Positions 1-20,400 of a stretch of DNA of 64,000 nucleotides are shown here, in pieces. How positions within the stretch are numbered: the stretch's first letter is position 1; the number at the start of each line of letters is the position of its first letter. The notes beneath the pieces are model-generated. The model was given only the letters and a program-made list of their open reading frames with translations. It had not been told where the DNA came from and ran no database searches. Both the position numbers and the translations under genes were made by a program. The DNA is from Pempheris klunzingeri. Its lineage: Eukaryota > Chordata > Actinopteri > Acropomatiformes > Pempheridae. The stretch lies in the NCBI RefSeq assembly GCF_042242105.1, contig NC_092020.1:21513288-21577287 (forward strand). The letters run 5' to 3'.

Positions 1-896
1 ATGCGCCTTTGTTTCTCCCTAATAATCAGAGGTTTGATCTGAAGGAGAAATATCTGGGCACAGACAGCTCAGTGATGAGTGAGTACAGAAATACAACACG
101 TACTTCTAAAGCAGAAGTCATGAAAATAGATTGTATGTATTCAGTCATTTAGAGAATTTCCAAGGCGTGTTATTTCAGATTCAAGTTTTGCTCAATGAAA
201 GTTTGTGGCATTCCCCAAAAGAATTTCCAAAATAAAAGCAAAGGCCTGATTCTGGTCATGATAGAAGTCTGCAAACACCACACAAACAGAATTAGAAGAA
301 GAAGAAGAATTAGGCATGTGCAAACGGGATCTTTTTGGTCTTTTTCTGCTTGCAATTTCCTCCCATTCACATTACAGAAAAACAAGGTCTGCAGGTAGGT
401 CTGGTTGCAATATTGCATGCAATCGTTACTAAATAGGCAGAGAAGAATGTGTGAGAAAGGCAAAAAAGTAGAATTGCGACAATCCAGAAAAAGCCATGTG
501 TGCATCAGCTTGCGCCCAGCTGTGCAGATTTAACCCCTACAGGTGGGAGGACAGGTCTTCGGAGTGAATTACACACTAAATGTGGACAATGATTAGTAGT
601 TACAAAACCAGTCCACAACCACGTTTCCAACCCCAGGGTTGGGTAACAGTATATTAGGCACACAACCGTTCCCGATGCACATGTGCACACATCACAGAAA
701 CGCACGCACACACAAAAACTCTTGGCTTCCTCTTCTGAGCTAAAAGGGGAGATATGGGTGGGAGATGGGGTGGCGAGGGCTGGAGGGGAACGGACGTGGT
801 CCAGGGCTGGGGGCCAGGGAGCAGACGAGAGGGGATTTACGATCAGACATGACTGCATCCTGTTTATATTTTCCAGGACCCTTCCGACTTGTCGAG

Positions 897-990
897 GGAC
901 AGACAAACAGACAGAGACACAGACAGAAAGGCGGACAGACAAAGAGGCAGACAGACAGACAGGCAGGCAGACAGACAGGCAGAGAAAAAG
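897..990. repeat. Imperfect GACA/GGCA tetranucleotide microsatellite
   Basis: About 95 bp of ACAGACAG/GGCAGACA-type units with interruptions. It explains several overlapping open frames on both strands (polar QTDRQ and cysteine-rich VCLSV translations), which are not genes. Confidence 0.85.
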
Positions 991-3900
991 AAGAGAAGGA
1001 CAAACACAACGCAAGCAGGTTTGTCTTCCATGAGCACGCCAAGTTGAGGTCAATGTGTTCCCCAGTCCCGGATCCCTCGTGTATGATGTCTTTCACTCTA
1101 TCCACGTCCACCCACCCTCCATCTCACTCTCGATCCCCAGCGGTCTTAACATCCCATCGTTTAACCTGGCGGCCGATTCAGCTCTTCATCTGTGTTAATG
1201 CTTCAGACCAGTGCTGCTTTGACTGCACAAAAACATCTGGTCTGAGTGGAAGGGACAAGGCAAGACAGGACAGGATGTGGAAGGAAGCTGGGGCGAGGAA
1301 GGAGATGAGGAGCACCAGCCACAACACCATATGCACTAACCCCAAACCATCAGCTGCCTGCCCCTGCGAAGGTGGAGGGCCTCAGCCGCCTTCAGTGCTG
1401 AGAGGATGATGGAAGGGGGGGGAAAACCTGAAGCTGTTTTGTGATCGTGTTCTAAAAGATAAAAGATGCTTTGCAGACAGCTGAAGAGGACACACAAGAC
1501 GGGAAACCCTTTTTCCCTTCATGGACATGGACAGTATGCTTATCCAATATTAAGCTTTTATACAGTTACTTAATTTGTGCATTGAGACATCTGAACGAAA
1601 AGTTCATATAACATCAAGTAAACTAAACTCAACAATCCTAAGCATGTGCTACAGTAACGTGCTGAAGATGGGGGTTTTTTTTCAAATAGTTTGCTAATAT
1701 TTTTTCATATCAAGAAGAAAAAAATATTTTAGGAAAGAAAAAAGATAAACATGTATAACCATCAAACACATGCAACCCAATAATTAAAAGATTTAGCTTT
1801 GCTAGGTTTTCTGCAAGGTTGAGATGTGATGCTTCGCAAGACTACCTCCTTTTTTGGCTTTGTTCCACGGCATGTTTGGCCTTGCAAACTCTAAATTTCT
1901 CCAAAGGTTTTATTTCTAGATTTCAATCCTCAATCACATAAGGTTAGATGATAATATATAGCAGCGAGCTCAGACTGACAGCTGGCTAAATGGTCTAGTC
2001 AATGGTATGGCTGGATAAAAGCCCTTGGGATGGAAAAGTGCAGCTGACAAATGTTTAATAAATGTTTCAGCAAGAATCCTCTGAAACTGTCTAGAGTGAT
2101 TCTAGCACTGTGCCAGCAGTAATGAAAAGCCTCGCAGAGAAACAGACTGATGAGAGGGGAAATGGGGTTCATAAGCTGCAGAGCTCCGACTCCAGCCTGG
2201 ACGCCCAATGGGCAGTGGAAACTTGATTCACTGATGTGACTTTAACATTTTGCTTTAGGGAATCTCTCTCCCGAACGCTCTTAGCTGACTCCAAGCACAC
2301 ATTTGGTTTAGTTATGAAAACATCCGATGGGAAGGGAGGAGGAAAAAAAAAGGAGGCAACACAACACAATTTAATCTGAACCTTATGTGGACTCATTTTC
2401 TTCCTCTTTTTTGCACTCCTTTCCAGAATGCTTCGAATTCGCCAGAGATCTAGTGGGAATTGAGAGAAAAAGGGGCCCCCTAAATGTACAAGAATGCACA
2501 TTTGCAAAACATCACACCGGGGCCCAAACTAGGTATTGAAGAGAGGGAAGAACTCATTTCACAGAGTTGAGACTGGCCAAGGGAAGAAGAGAGGAGAATG
2601 GTTATTTGTGGTTTTTCAACAGGGATGGTCTCAATTATGTGGGACCAAAACAGACCTTCCCCAAATCAAGGCATTCTCTTCAGGGGTCACCTCCACTGAC
2701 CCTCACACCAAATTGCCTCCTCTACTACAGAATCAAACCCCTGAACATAAAACAATGCACAGAGATATGCTTCAGCTTGTGATGACACCATAAGTACCTT
2801 AATGACAAGACATGAATCGAGACACATTCTTACAGGCTTTGAAGCGGCTAAGATTAGGTTAAGGTCTTAACAAGCATCAAATTGATCCACAAATTAACTT
2901 CTATCGGTGACTGGGATTGGGAGAGTCTTGAAAGGTAATTACTGGAAGCTGTGTGTTTTTGTTCGTAACGGGTTTACGATCTGCATTTCAGAAGCTTCAC
3001 TTATTTTCTCCAGGAGCTCCAACTGTCAAATAAAGCCAAGTGAACTTTGCAATACTTAAAAAAAAAAAATGGGGAACAAAAGAAGCCTCAGCAGCCAACA
3101 TTTTCAGTGAATGATATGTCAGCTTGCACCAGCAAAGTACGCAAGACCGGCCATGTTGGAGCAAAAAAAAAAAAAGGTCAGTTTGCCTCTATTTCAGCAA
3201 CATTTGCGAGGTTTGTGAGATCACCATCAGGTGAAAACCACAGTGGTTTGGACAAATCTGCGTAAGCTACAGGTGAGGAGGAGCGAGAAGAAAGAGGTTA
3301 GCACAGGTGCTGCTAAAGCATCAGTTATATCTGAACTGTAGGGTACTTCGTTACTCAGAGAAGAGCACAGAACAGCACTGCAACTGACTGATGGGTTGAA
3401 ATTAGCCAGTGTTAGACAGTGAGAGACAAGACAGTTCATCCAAATCACCACTTTCCAGGTGGTTCTGTGAAACACTCTTATCTGGTATGTCAGGTTACTA
3501 AACAGCTGCTCTTAACACAAAACTGCATATGAACTTCAGTATTGTGATCGTGCTTTGGCTTAAAAGAGGGTGTCTAAACCCTCTAGCCGCAGCACAGTAG
3601 AGCGTGGACAATATTTTGGCATCAGAATGTATGTCAGAGGATAAGTAACAAGAAATTACGGCCAAGTATATGTTTAGAGTGGTTTAGAAACAGTATGTCA
3701 AGTAGTTTATACACAATTGAGGAAGACCCCAACCAACCCTGTTTATACAAAACACTGTAGGATGCTGCAATGTATTATGTGCCCTGTGCAGCTGTATCAT
3801 TTGGGAAAATTGTAAAAAAAAAAAAATAATATGCATTTGATTCATGCAACTGCAAGTGCATACATCTGAGACTCGCCCTCAATTTCCAGGAGGAAAGAAG

Positions 3901-4397
3901 AAAAAATGGAAGTGCGCAGAGGTCAAGTTCCAGTAGAAGACTTCAAAAGGGAAAACCTCACTGAGCACCACTGTCAGAGACGGCAGATCATCGCCCACAG
4001 AGTCCAGGAAGGTGTGTCAGAAGAAGCCCATCTGCACATCAACAGTGTATTCCACATTTCAACAGGGAAGCATCAGGACCGCGTGTAGCGCTATGTTGCA
4101 TTGTGTAGTGCTGCGTCGAACACTCAAGCTCAAGCCGCAAGCGCTCCAGCGTCTCTGTCCTCAGATGAATTGTGAAATACTTTGGGCATTACACCATTAC
4201 AAAACCGCAGGAACGTTTTCATTACTCGCTGGGGCTTCCGGAACACTCTTTGCACCTGTATTTACAATACCCAACATCTGTTCCCGGAGCTGAAACACTG
4301 CAATAATATGTGCTCTTAAAGTGCACACACAAACACGCTGAGATGACAAAGACAAATACACGTGCTCACACACTCCAAACAGGCAGAAAACGTGTGC

Positions 4398-4451
4398 GCA
4401 CACACACACACAGACAGAGTACATGCTACAGAACACACACACACACACACA
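4398..4451. repeat. Interrupted (CA)n microsatellite
   Basis: Two CA runs at 4398-4412 and 4432-4451 are separated by a unique 19-bp spacer. Confidence 0.85.
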
Positions 4452-5083
4452 GCTGTCACTGGGTAAAGGTAAGTGCCAGGGTTAAGGAGTACAGGCAGCA
4501 CATTTCCGGATTTTATAAACAGAGGCCTCAAATAAACTTCACATGCTGATCCGACTGATATTTATGTGACCTGTCCTGACATTCCTGAAGTGTCTTTAAA
4601 AGGACATACGAGTTGGGAAAAGCACTTTATAAGGCAAGGCTGCTGCTGTAAAAATCAGTGAGCATTTAGTAGTGTTTAGCCCATTAAGTCTTCTACTGCA
4701 GAATTTATGTCAAACACACCAAACTCAGCTCATTTTTGACGCCGTTTTTCTTCCTCGTTTCTACACAGTGTGGTAAGTATTTGGGTTTGGAGGATTGAAG
4801 CGTTAGCCAAATCACTTTGCACAATTACCGAGTAAATCATTTAGGCCGTTTAGTTTAAGTTGGAGGAGTGCATGTTAAATATTGGGTCTGATTTTTGCCG
4901 TCAAATAGAAGACCAACCAAAAAGCTTCCAGCTGACAAAGTGCAGAGTTGTGTGTTTATTATTCCACATAATCAATTTTACTGGGCCTTTTTGTTCCAGT
5001 GGGCTTTCCCTGTTTAGAGAAGCTTGTAAACAGTGTGTCCGGATGTGGCACAAACCAAACAAGCACGCACACGCGTACACACT

Positions 5084-5111
<28 letters not shown>
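5084..5111. repeat. (CA)n microsatellite
   Basis: Fourteen uninterrupted CA units with further degenerate CA on both sides. Confidence 0.9.
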
Positions 5112-5115
<4 letters not shown>

Positions 5116-5988
5116 TGTGCCCTCACACACACAATTTGCACTGTTTAGACTGTGGAAATGAGTCATCTGCTAGCACCGGGATCAGTTGAACGCCAACAGG
5201 ACGACAGAGAGACGCCCAGAGTCTGTAAGGCTCCATGAGACCACATGATAGCTTCCAATACCACACAAAACACCTAGAGGGATTCATTATCAAGAGAAGT
5301 TTTGTATAATCTGTGGTGAGCTGGGAACAGGGTCAACCTAACGTTTGGGGAAGTAAGATCAGAAGAAAACAGTGCCTATGTGGTTATATCGGAGGAAACG
5401 TTTTAAGGGCTGTTTCTTTCATTCATTTCATCTTCATCATATGCAGTGTGCACAATGGATTCCCAGTTCTGCAACAGACAGCTGTAGCAAAAAAAAAAAA
5501 AAATTGCTGTCTATTCGGAGCCCCTGTTACAGGTTAGGGCCTCTGCGTGTTCTTCAGCTTCACTAAAGAGGGATTTTTCTTTCAGTGGTTGTTAAAGATC
5601 TTTAGAGGCTCGAGGAGGAGAGACTATCCAGTAAAAAGGAAAAAAAAAACATCTCGCATGTCAGAAATATTTCGATCCGTCTTATCCCACTCCCCCAATT
5701 TATTTAGTGGATCCGTAGTTTGGGAACCACTGTTCAAATACACAACTGTAGTATTTCTGCAACTGCTTTTTTCTTGTTAAATTGGTCAAATGTATCTATA
5801 CTTATTTCTTGTAAAAACAGCTGTATTAGTGAACTAGACTGACAGTAGCATCAACATCAACATGTAATAATGGGCAATAACATTTTGGACCCATGTAAAC
5901 TCAAGTCCAAAAGACACATTTCTCTTCAAAGCAGTGAGCTGAACCCTGAAACAGCCATAAACCACTTTGTTTTTGTTGACGGTACTTG

Positions 5989-6064
5989 AAGACGTTTCGC
6001 CTCCCTCCCATCCAAGAGGCTGAACTGAAGAAGCCTCTTGGATGGGAGCGAGACGAAACGTCTT
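5989..6064. repeat. Hairpin (foldback) repeat with 33-bp arms
   Basis: Left arm 5989-6021 and right arm 6032-6064 are reverse complements with two mismatches, around a 10-base loop. The arms carry AAGACGTTTCG at the outside and CCATCCAAGAGGCT at the inside. As remembered, this GAAACGT / CCAAGAGGCTTCTTCAG unit recurs in many teleost genomes, so it is probably a small dispersed palindromic element rather than a local regulatory structure. Confidence 0.8.
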
Positions 6065-8756
6065 AGGAATCTCAACTGGATTAAGTTGTTACTAAAGCTC
6101 AGAATCACAAACGTGCTGTATCATTAGACCCTCAATGTCGATAAGGAAAATGCCACAAAAAATCTAAACTACAAAAGCACATATATAATATTAAATGATT
6201 ATTACCTGGAGGAAGTAATAACCAATATCAAACTGTCAAACTTTCTTTGCGCCCACTAAAGTCTACAAAATGTGAAACTCAAATGCAGTTACAGTGCAGC
6301 TAACAAGCAATAAAACATGGGACTTCTACAATGGCTCTATCTGTGTCGACCTATCCAGTAACAGCGTGCGTGCTGACACATGTCTGACATAAAGCCCGGT
6401 CAGAATGATGTGACGAGGAGCTGCATCGGATACAAGAGAAACGCTGTCAGAGAAAATGCGTATAAATGGAGTTACGGCCGTGCAGGCTGCACATTTTTTC
6501 TGCTGTGACTAACACAGTCCAGCAGATCACAGTAAATATGCGCATAAATCTGTCAACCTGCGAGAAACCATGATGAAAGCCATGTCCACTTCAGACACAG
6601 TAACGGAGACAGGAGAAGTTCTGAGGAGTCGGAAGGAGCGAGCCTGATTAAAAGTCAGCATCCACAAGGGATTTACAGAGATGTGTCGTCTAATTGTTGG
6701 GAGGAGCTTGAGTGGTTGACTTAAAAACCTGCACTAGCACACTAACACTACATCTACTACAGCTGAATAGGTCATGAGTGGCTTTTATCCATTTCACTGT
6801 GTTAGTGAAGGGGTGAGGCTCAGGCTATTTGGCCTCCACAGTGACATTACATTCACAACTTGCTTCTGAGTCAGACCGTTTACCTCCACAGTAATATAAC
6901 ATTTGTCCACTAGAGGTCCTCATTTAGAGTTACTACAGATCAGATTGTATGCTTAGTGGAGGCTTGAAGGGAATTTGAGGAGACCTCGATGAAGCACGGC
7001 TAATAGATCTGGTCTGAGCGTGCTCTTGCATTACATTACATTTGAAACTGGCTGATCTGTGATCAACTGTAATTAAGCGCTGATTATACAACACATCTGT
7101 CGTCAAGAAGTTGCTTCTTGGGTCTGGTACAGCTCATACTGGACAAACAAAAGCTTCCCTAATGACATCAAGATTTCCATCCATTCTGATGCACACACAA
7201 GCGTGCTCACAAAGAGAAGAAGGCACACCGAAAAAACAGCCACTTGGCCTTGTCATCGCTCCCTGAAGATGAAGAACTGATTTTAATAGTCTTTCTCTCT
7301 GATCTATAAGCAGGTTTGTATTGTGCTAAAGGCAGGATGTGAAACCCCCTCTATAAAGTGCTTCTTATGTGTGCATGCTCCTCCGCAGCTGTGCAAGGTG
7401 GGGATCTTTTGTGCGTGACCCTAATGTGTCACAGCCGCTGCAACATCATCCCCCCTCCATTTTTATTTTTCAGGAAGCGGTGCGTCGGAGCATACGTTCC
7501 CCCAGCAGCTCATTGTTACCTGAGCAGCAGAAGGAAACAACTGCAGTTCCTACTTGATGTGTTTTTGTGCCTCTTCGGCTTTTGTTCCTTTCAATGAAAG
7601 CAAAGAAGGAAAAAACAGATATCAGCTCGTGGGTACGTGTGCTGCGTGTGTGTGTTTTGTGTGGCGTTATGCGTCTGTTTTTGTGGATCCAAGCAATGTG
7701 TGTTGGTGTGGGGGCTTGGTGGGAGTGTATCCAAACTCACACACATAGGCAGTTAGCAACACAATGTAAAACCTCTTTTTACAACTTTTCATCTTTGCCT
7801 TAAAACTATATCAACAATGGATCAAATGACTGCGCGTATTATGACACTTCTCGTGTTGTAATCGGTCTCTGACTATGCAGCCCTGCAAAGCATTTCAGCA
7901 GCTTTCAGCTCATTATTTTGGTCTTATGGCCGTCAACTTTAATGTTCTGGCATCGTTCTCTTAAACCTTGCTTTCAGCAAATAGGCGCTAAGAGCCCAAA
8001 CGCCACGTCCAAACAATGGAAACTTTGGAAAGTTGATCTATAAGCCACTTTACTAAAACGCTAAATACGTGCAGCTGAATATTATGTTAAGCTGACCATT
8101 GCTGTTCTGTTCTTTATGTTACATGTAGTTTGTGGTGGCAAGCAGTTTTGTGTGTTATGCAATATATAATTGCCATTGGTGTTGCATGAATGAACGTTAA
8201 AGGTTAGATATAGCCAAGACAGCTAGCGTTTATGCAAGCATTTGCATATGTGGATACCAGGGGATTTGACACACAAGTCTTTATATCTGTATTCTTTTTC
8301 ACCTCTGTTTGCATTTTATTTTTTACTTTGTTTCAGGATTGATTGAGCCAAAATAAAGAAATAAAGATATGATGAAACAGTAAATGCATTCAGGATCTGT
8401 CAGTTCTACGATGGCGTACTTGCTGGGGCCTGTGTTTGTCAACTGATTTCAGATTTTGGAGGAAGCTGGGGGAAGCGAGCAGAGTCAAACGGGGTCGGGG
8501 AGGTTGTTGTCTCCCTCCGGGGCGCGAGGAGGTTTTTCAGAAAACACTGCCAGCCACGTCTGGCCCTCTGCGGACAGTAAATCACGCTCTTCGCCGGAGT
8601 GCTTCCGCACAGCAGCCCCTGCTCCCTCCTCAGCTGGAAATGCAATACGCCACGTACCCCAGGCGCTGGGACCACCCAGGAGGCATGTGGGGTCACACAC
8701 AGAGAAACAAATGTGCATGGGCTCATGCAATCAAACACATACACCCACAATCAGGC

Positions 8757-8783
8757 GCACACACACACACACACACACACACA
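8757..8783. repeat. (CA)n microsatellite
   Basis: Uninterrupted CA run of about 27 bp. Confidence 0.9.
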
Positions 8784-9708
8784 TACTGTACATAATATGC
8801 TTGTCCTCAGGATGTGAGGTGGATTGGTTTGTGGCATTAGGGGTGAGGGGGCAAAGGAATTTCACAACAAGTGGTGGTTTCAGCGGCTTCTCTCACTGGG
8901 ACCTCAATACCACAGAAGCTCCCAACTTCCTCTTTGGCAAATATCAAAGGACAGTTGACCCTCTCTGTTCAAAGGCGTTGCAGGCATCTCACACACTCAG
9001 AGGAAAACATCTCAAAAATTGTTAAAAACTAATTTAGGAAGAAAAAAAGTCACTAGGAATGTGCTATGTGCAAAGTATTACCAGCAGAAGAGGCGGTCAA
9101 ACTTACTCAAAGCTTAAAAACAAACGGTTGTTCATATGCTATTTGTTTGCTGGTTGGATGCCTGAGTCCGGGAGGCAAACCAAACTGCAAAAATATTATG
9201 AGCATTCTTAGGTCAGCTGCCATGTGCAACTTTATTTTGGTTTCTCAAATTATGTCGGTGCGAATCAATGCAGCACAACTGGTCTCGGTAGCAGTGGATG
9301 TTCGTGGTTTCAGTGGAATTTTTATGATATAGATTCGTGACTTTGTCACAAACTATAGCTGCATTTTCTGGCAACAATATTTTTATCACAGTCTATTAAA
9401 TTCAAATGCATCTGATTACAAAAGGCATATTGTATTAAAAGGAATTTGTTTATGGCCCTTTAAAAATCTAATGTGCAACATTTAATGGTCAAAACTGAAG
9501 GAACTAATCAAATCCATTAAATCCAAGAGGCTTTTCTGCCATATTGGGACATTTGATGCATAACGTGGCCCTTGACAGAGAGGAAACAGAGGAGAGATGA
9601 TGATGGCTGTCACTAGCACACGGTGCCCACTCTCACCATCCAAAACTATTTGGATGCCATCAGAAACATTTTAACTTTCTGCTTGAAAACAGGACAGCGT
9701 TTACTCGC

Positions 9709-16626
<6,918 letters not shown>

Positions 16627-17442
16627 TTTAATTGCGAAGATCTTCTCCACGTGAACTTGCAAACATGTGTAAACACGGAGCGGTGTTGTAAACTTCCTGG
16701 TTAAAGTTTAGCCCCGCCTCCTTTTACCGTAAACCTTCACATCTCTGCCTGAAATTTTACGGCAGCTGATTTTTTTTTGTTTTATTGCATTGTAAACCAA
16801 ACCAAAGAGATTTTATGACAGAATACGACTAAAATACTTTTGGTTTTGATTAGGAAAGTGGTAAATATAAGAGCCTGGCACTAGTCTGGCTGTGAGATAA
16901 AATTGCGCAAGGCTCCTTAGAAAAATCGTATAATTTGAGGTTTTCTTTTGGACTAGCAAATACAAACACAATGCAATATGTTAAAATACGTAATAATCAT
17001 ATCATATTAAATTCGGCATTGTTTTAATATGTTAAGCAGCGTCCTTTTCATAGCTTTCAACGGTTACTTTGATGTCTTTGCATCAGGTGAAGTGTGCAAA
17101 CAAGCCACAGCGAACAGTATTAATCAGCTGCAAAAGTTGATACTTCACTGGCTAGCTGGCAGATTTGTTAGCCGAATTTAACATCAAACCTTAATTATTC
17201 TTTTGCAGCTAACGTTAACACTGCCAAATTGCCGTTTAAGTATCAAGTAGCTAAATTGTTTGATTTGTGAATGGAGTTCGTCATAGTGCCACTAGAGACC
17301 ACACTGCAGAGCATTACGGTATTTATGCAACATCCAGGACGGACGTTTACGTAACCCCGCTGTACTACATGCTTATGCCGGTTTAAATTTGATCAAGTGC
17401 CTCCTTTAAAACGGTTGTTTAGCGTCATAATAGCACAGTAAC
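16627..17442. promoter_or_regulatory. Head-to-head promoter interval of afg2a and nudt6
   Basis: Only 816 bp separate the two divergent start codons. A GC box (CCCCGCCTCC, about 16712-16721) lies about 85 bp upstream of the afg2a ATG on the sense of the interval. No TATA box is evident near either gene, as expected for housekeeping promoters. The middle of the interval is AT-rich and otherwise featureless. Confidence 0.6.
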
Positions 17443-20400
17443 ATGGCTGCTTGCGCCTTTGCCGTAAGGCTTCTACCGCTGCTTAGAGGGAGGTTTTGTC
17501 CCGCACCCTCAGCTGTTCGTGCGTTTTCGTGCACCGGAACTCGTTCTCAGCTGCACAGTGAGAAGGGGACGAGTCCTCTGACGGGGAGAGTGGACCGGTT
17601 CGGTGGGGTGACAGTGAACCTGGCTGATATCTCTCTACCGGCTGACATCAGCGAAAGCTCATTCAGCAGGTTACTGCAAGGTTGGTTGTCCTCTAATCTG
17701 CTCTGACTGACCACAAACTGGCCACAAACCAGTCACTTGGTCTTGGTGCATGGTGCACAGTGCAAGTGTTGCTTGCAAGGTTCACAGCCAGAGTTTGTGC
17801 ACTGAAAAGAATGTTCCCTTAATAATCTATCATATCTATCTATTAATAATCTATTATAATCTAATCTAAGGCAGGCTTCAGTGTTTAGTGTATCTGCAGA
17901 TGAATTTGTGTTTGGCACTTTGCTCTGAAAATACATAGAGTCATTGGTCTATGCAGATATTTATAGAAGCATTGCACCCTTCAGTACCCCAAACCCTTTA
18001 AACATTTATTAAGATTTGCTGCAACATGTATCACTGTTTTAAATCAACACACAAATTACCTCCAGAAATGACTTTGGAGCCTGGCAGCGTGTGATGAAAT
18101 GTTGTTCTCAGTTCTAAAGCTTATGTTCATTGCTGAATTTCCGATGCATGTTTGCTATACATTAAAGAAAGGAGCCACCCTTTGCACGACAATTATGCAT
18201 TCAGTGTCTTGATCAAAGGTAAAATTATAGTGTTCCTTGAAGTATATCGCCACCTGAGCATTATCCACATTATTGAGTAATCTGTCAACATATTTTAGAA
18301 TGATTTTAGAGTTGTTCAGTAATAAAATGTATAAAAATTGTGAAAAATGCCCATCACAAGTTCCCAGAGCACGAGGCGATGTCTTCCACTAGTTTATTAT
18401 TCATTCTTCGTATTGTATTGTTCTATTTGTTGTTAACCACTGCTGCTGTAATGTAAATGTTTTAAAAATGTGGGGACTAATAAAGGAATATCTTATCTTA
18501 TTGTATCTTATCACCAGATTGCATGTTTTGTCAGATTAACAGTCCAAAATCTAAAGATATTTTATTGAGAAGCATTTAAAAGAGAGAAAGTCCTTGTATA
18601 AGAGTAGCTGGAATCAACAAATATATGGCTGAAATGATTAGTCTGTTGTCAAAATAGTTGCAGACTGATTTTCTATTGATAAATTGGCAAATTGTTTCAG
18701 CCCTACATCATCTGCTTCCTTAACCTCGGGGCTACTTCCCCCAAATTGTCTCTGTTGTTTATCATCTTGTCTCCAAAATCAGATCAAACATCAAAACCGA
18801 TCTTTTGTGTTTCTGCAGTTTATTATTCAATAAAGCAGCGACATCATCTATAAGGCATTTTTAACCAAACTTCTTGGATCCTTGTGAGTGTTTGACTTGT
18901 GCACTCCACAGATTCTTTGCTCGAGTGGAAAGCAGAGGGGAAAGTTGCTGTGTGGCTTCGAGTACCCATCTCACTGAGTCGATGTGCCGCCGCCGCCGCC
19001 ACTCACGGCTTCACCTTCCACCACGCCAAAGATGACCACGCTGTGTTGGCCCTCTGGTTGGGGGAAGGAGAAAGCAGGCTGCCGGGCTTCGCAACTCACC
19101 AAATTGGAGTGGCAGGTAGAGTTGTATGAAGTTAATCTTGAGTTAACATTATCTTGTCAAACCAGTGAAGTTATTATTGAGGAGAGAGTTCTACACAGAT
19201 ATCTGTTTATAGAGATGATACGTGCTCTACAAGTGTCTGCACAAACAAGATGTTTGTAGTAACTATTATCCAAGATCTGATGTACAGTACTTATCACCTG
19301 CCCTGATGCCCCTTCATGGCTCCGTCAGCATGCATGTGTAGGCTTGATTATTGTTTATACCCATACAAAAAACACAGCATCATCAACAAATCTTAAACTA
19401 CATACAGTACATGTATACAGTTACAGCAATAACCTGCGTCTTGATCAATTACTCAATTGGCAGAAAATGTATTAGCAACAATTGTTATAGTTCAGTGTTT
19501 AGTCATTAGGTATTTTCCTCCTTCTTTCTTTTTTTTTAATATAAGTTAATATCAAACTGAGTATTTTTGGAAACATTCCAGCATTTTTCATCAATGAAAC
19601 TTTTTGATTAATCAAGAAAATAATCATCAGATGAATCAATACTGAGAGTAATTATTAGTTTAAATTCCCTACCTTATAAATATATAAATGCTTGAATAAT
19701 TGTGTCTTTTACTGAAGTTTTGGTTTTTCATATTTGACTCATGCCTGATGCGCATCAGGCATTTATCAACCCCCCCCCTCCCCTGCTCAGACCTCAGGTT
19801 GTGGTTGGCAGAGTGACGTCTGCCGCTTCACTGCTTCTGATTGACTCCCTGCACCCACAAACCCACATCACTGCTGATAAAGATGTAAAGTTTGCTTTGC
19901 CTCAGCAGAGATGGACGCTGGCTTCAAACAGTGACTGCTTTTTTTTCTCTGAATATGAATCAGTGCTGTTGGTTTTTTGAAGATACTGAGATGTGATCAG
20001 AATAAATCCATTCTGTCGTGACTCTAGAATCATTTAGCCGTGATGAAATAGAGTTGAAGTTGTGAACTGTGATGTGCATTAGGTTATCACACAAATAGCT
20101 GTACACTTTTTATTTCTAAAGGATGAGAGGTTGTTTGTCTGTTGGGCTGTTATGCATTTTTCAACTCTGGCCCATTTTACTTGCGTAAGTGGAAACTCAC
20201 TCGTCACTATTGGGAATGTGGGGTGAAGAGTATCAAAGGGGGGGAGTTGCTGACTTGAAGTGAGCCAAGTTTCTGGTTGTCCAGCAGAGGGCAGAGTGTC
20301 ATTCATAGCTTTTTACCAAATAGTAGATGCACTTGAAGCATGTCAGAACATGTCCAGAGCATCCTTCAGTACGGAACAAGGTCCAGAAAGTCCCTTCATG

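Larger units (their letters stand above)
1..9708. other. Long stretch without recognisable exons, probably afg2a intron
   Basis: I see no exon here on either strand that matches AFG2A or any other family. The last afg2a exon I can place ends at 9709 on the minus strand and encodes the end of the first AAA domain. The second AAA domain, which should follow, is not recognisable in 1-9708, so this is most simply one long intron and the remaining exons lie beyond the left edge. Short open frames at 505-1409, 4197-4549 and 8436-9025 run through tetranucleotide or CA repeats and look like chance. The stretch holds microsatellites, homopolymer runs, a strong hairpin repeat at 5989-6064 and a possible hAT-like end near 5717-5732 (TTTGGGAACCACTG). 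Confidence 0.6.

Noticed and set aside
505-1409. Overlapping open frames of 110-214 codons on both strands
   Set aside because: They run through the GACA tetranucleotide repeat, have biased low-complexity translations and no family likeness.
8436-9025. Open frames up to 189 codons around a CA repeat
   Set aside because: Several frames are open on both strands at once, no conserved motif appears, and the CA tract supplies much of the length.
1-9708. Search for the second AAA domain of AFG2A
   Set aside because: I looked for the reverse complements of a D2 Walker A (GPPGCSKT) and Walker B (FDELDA) and of the following exons and found none. The exons are probably beyond the left edge, but short exons could have been missed by eye.
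19741-19980. 79-codon frame in nudt6 intron 2
   Set aside because: nudt6 exons 2 and 3 join in phase and in family sequence without it, and the frame has no recognised motif.
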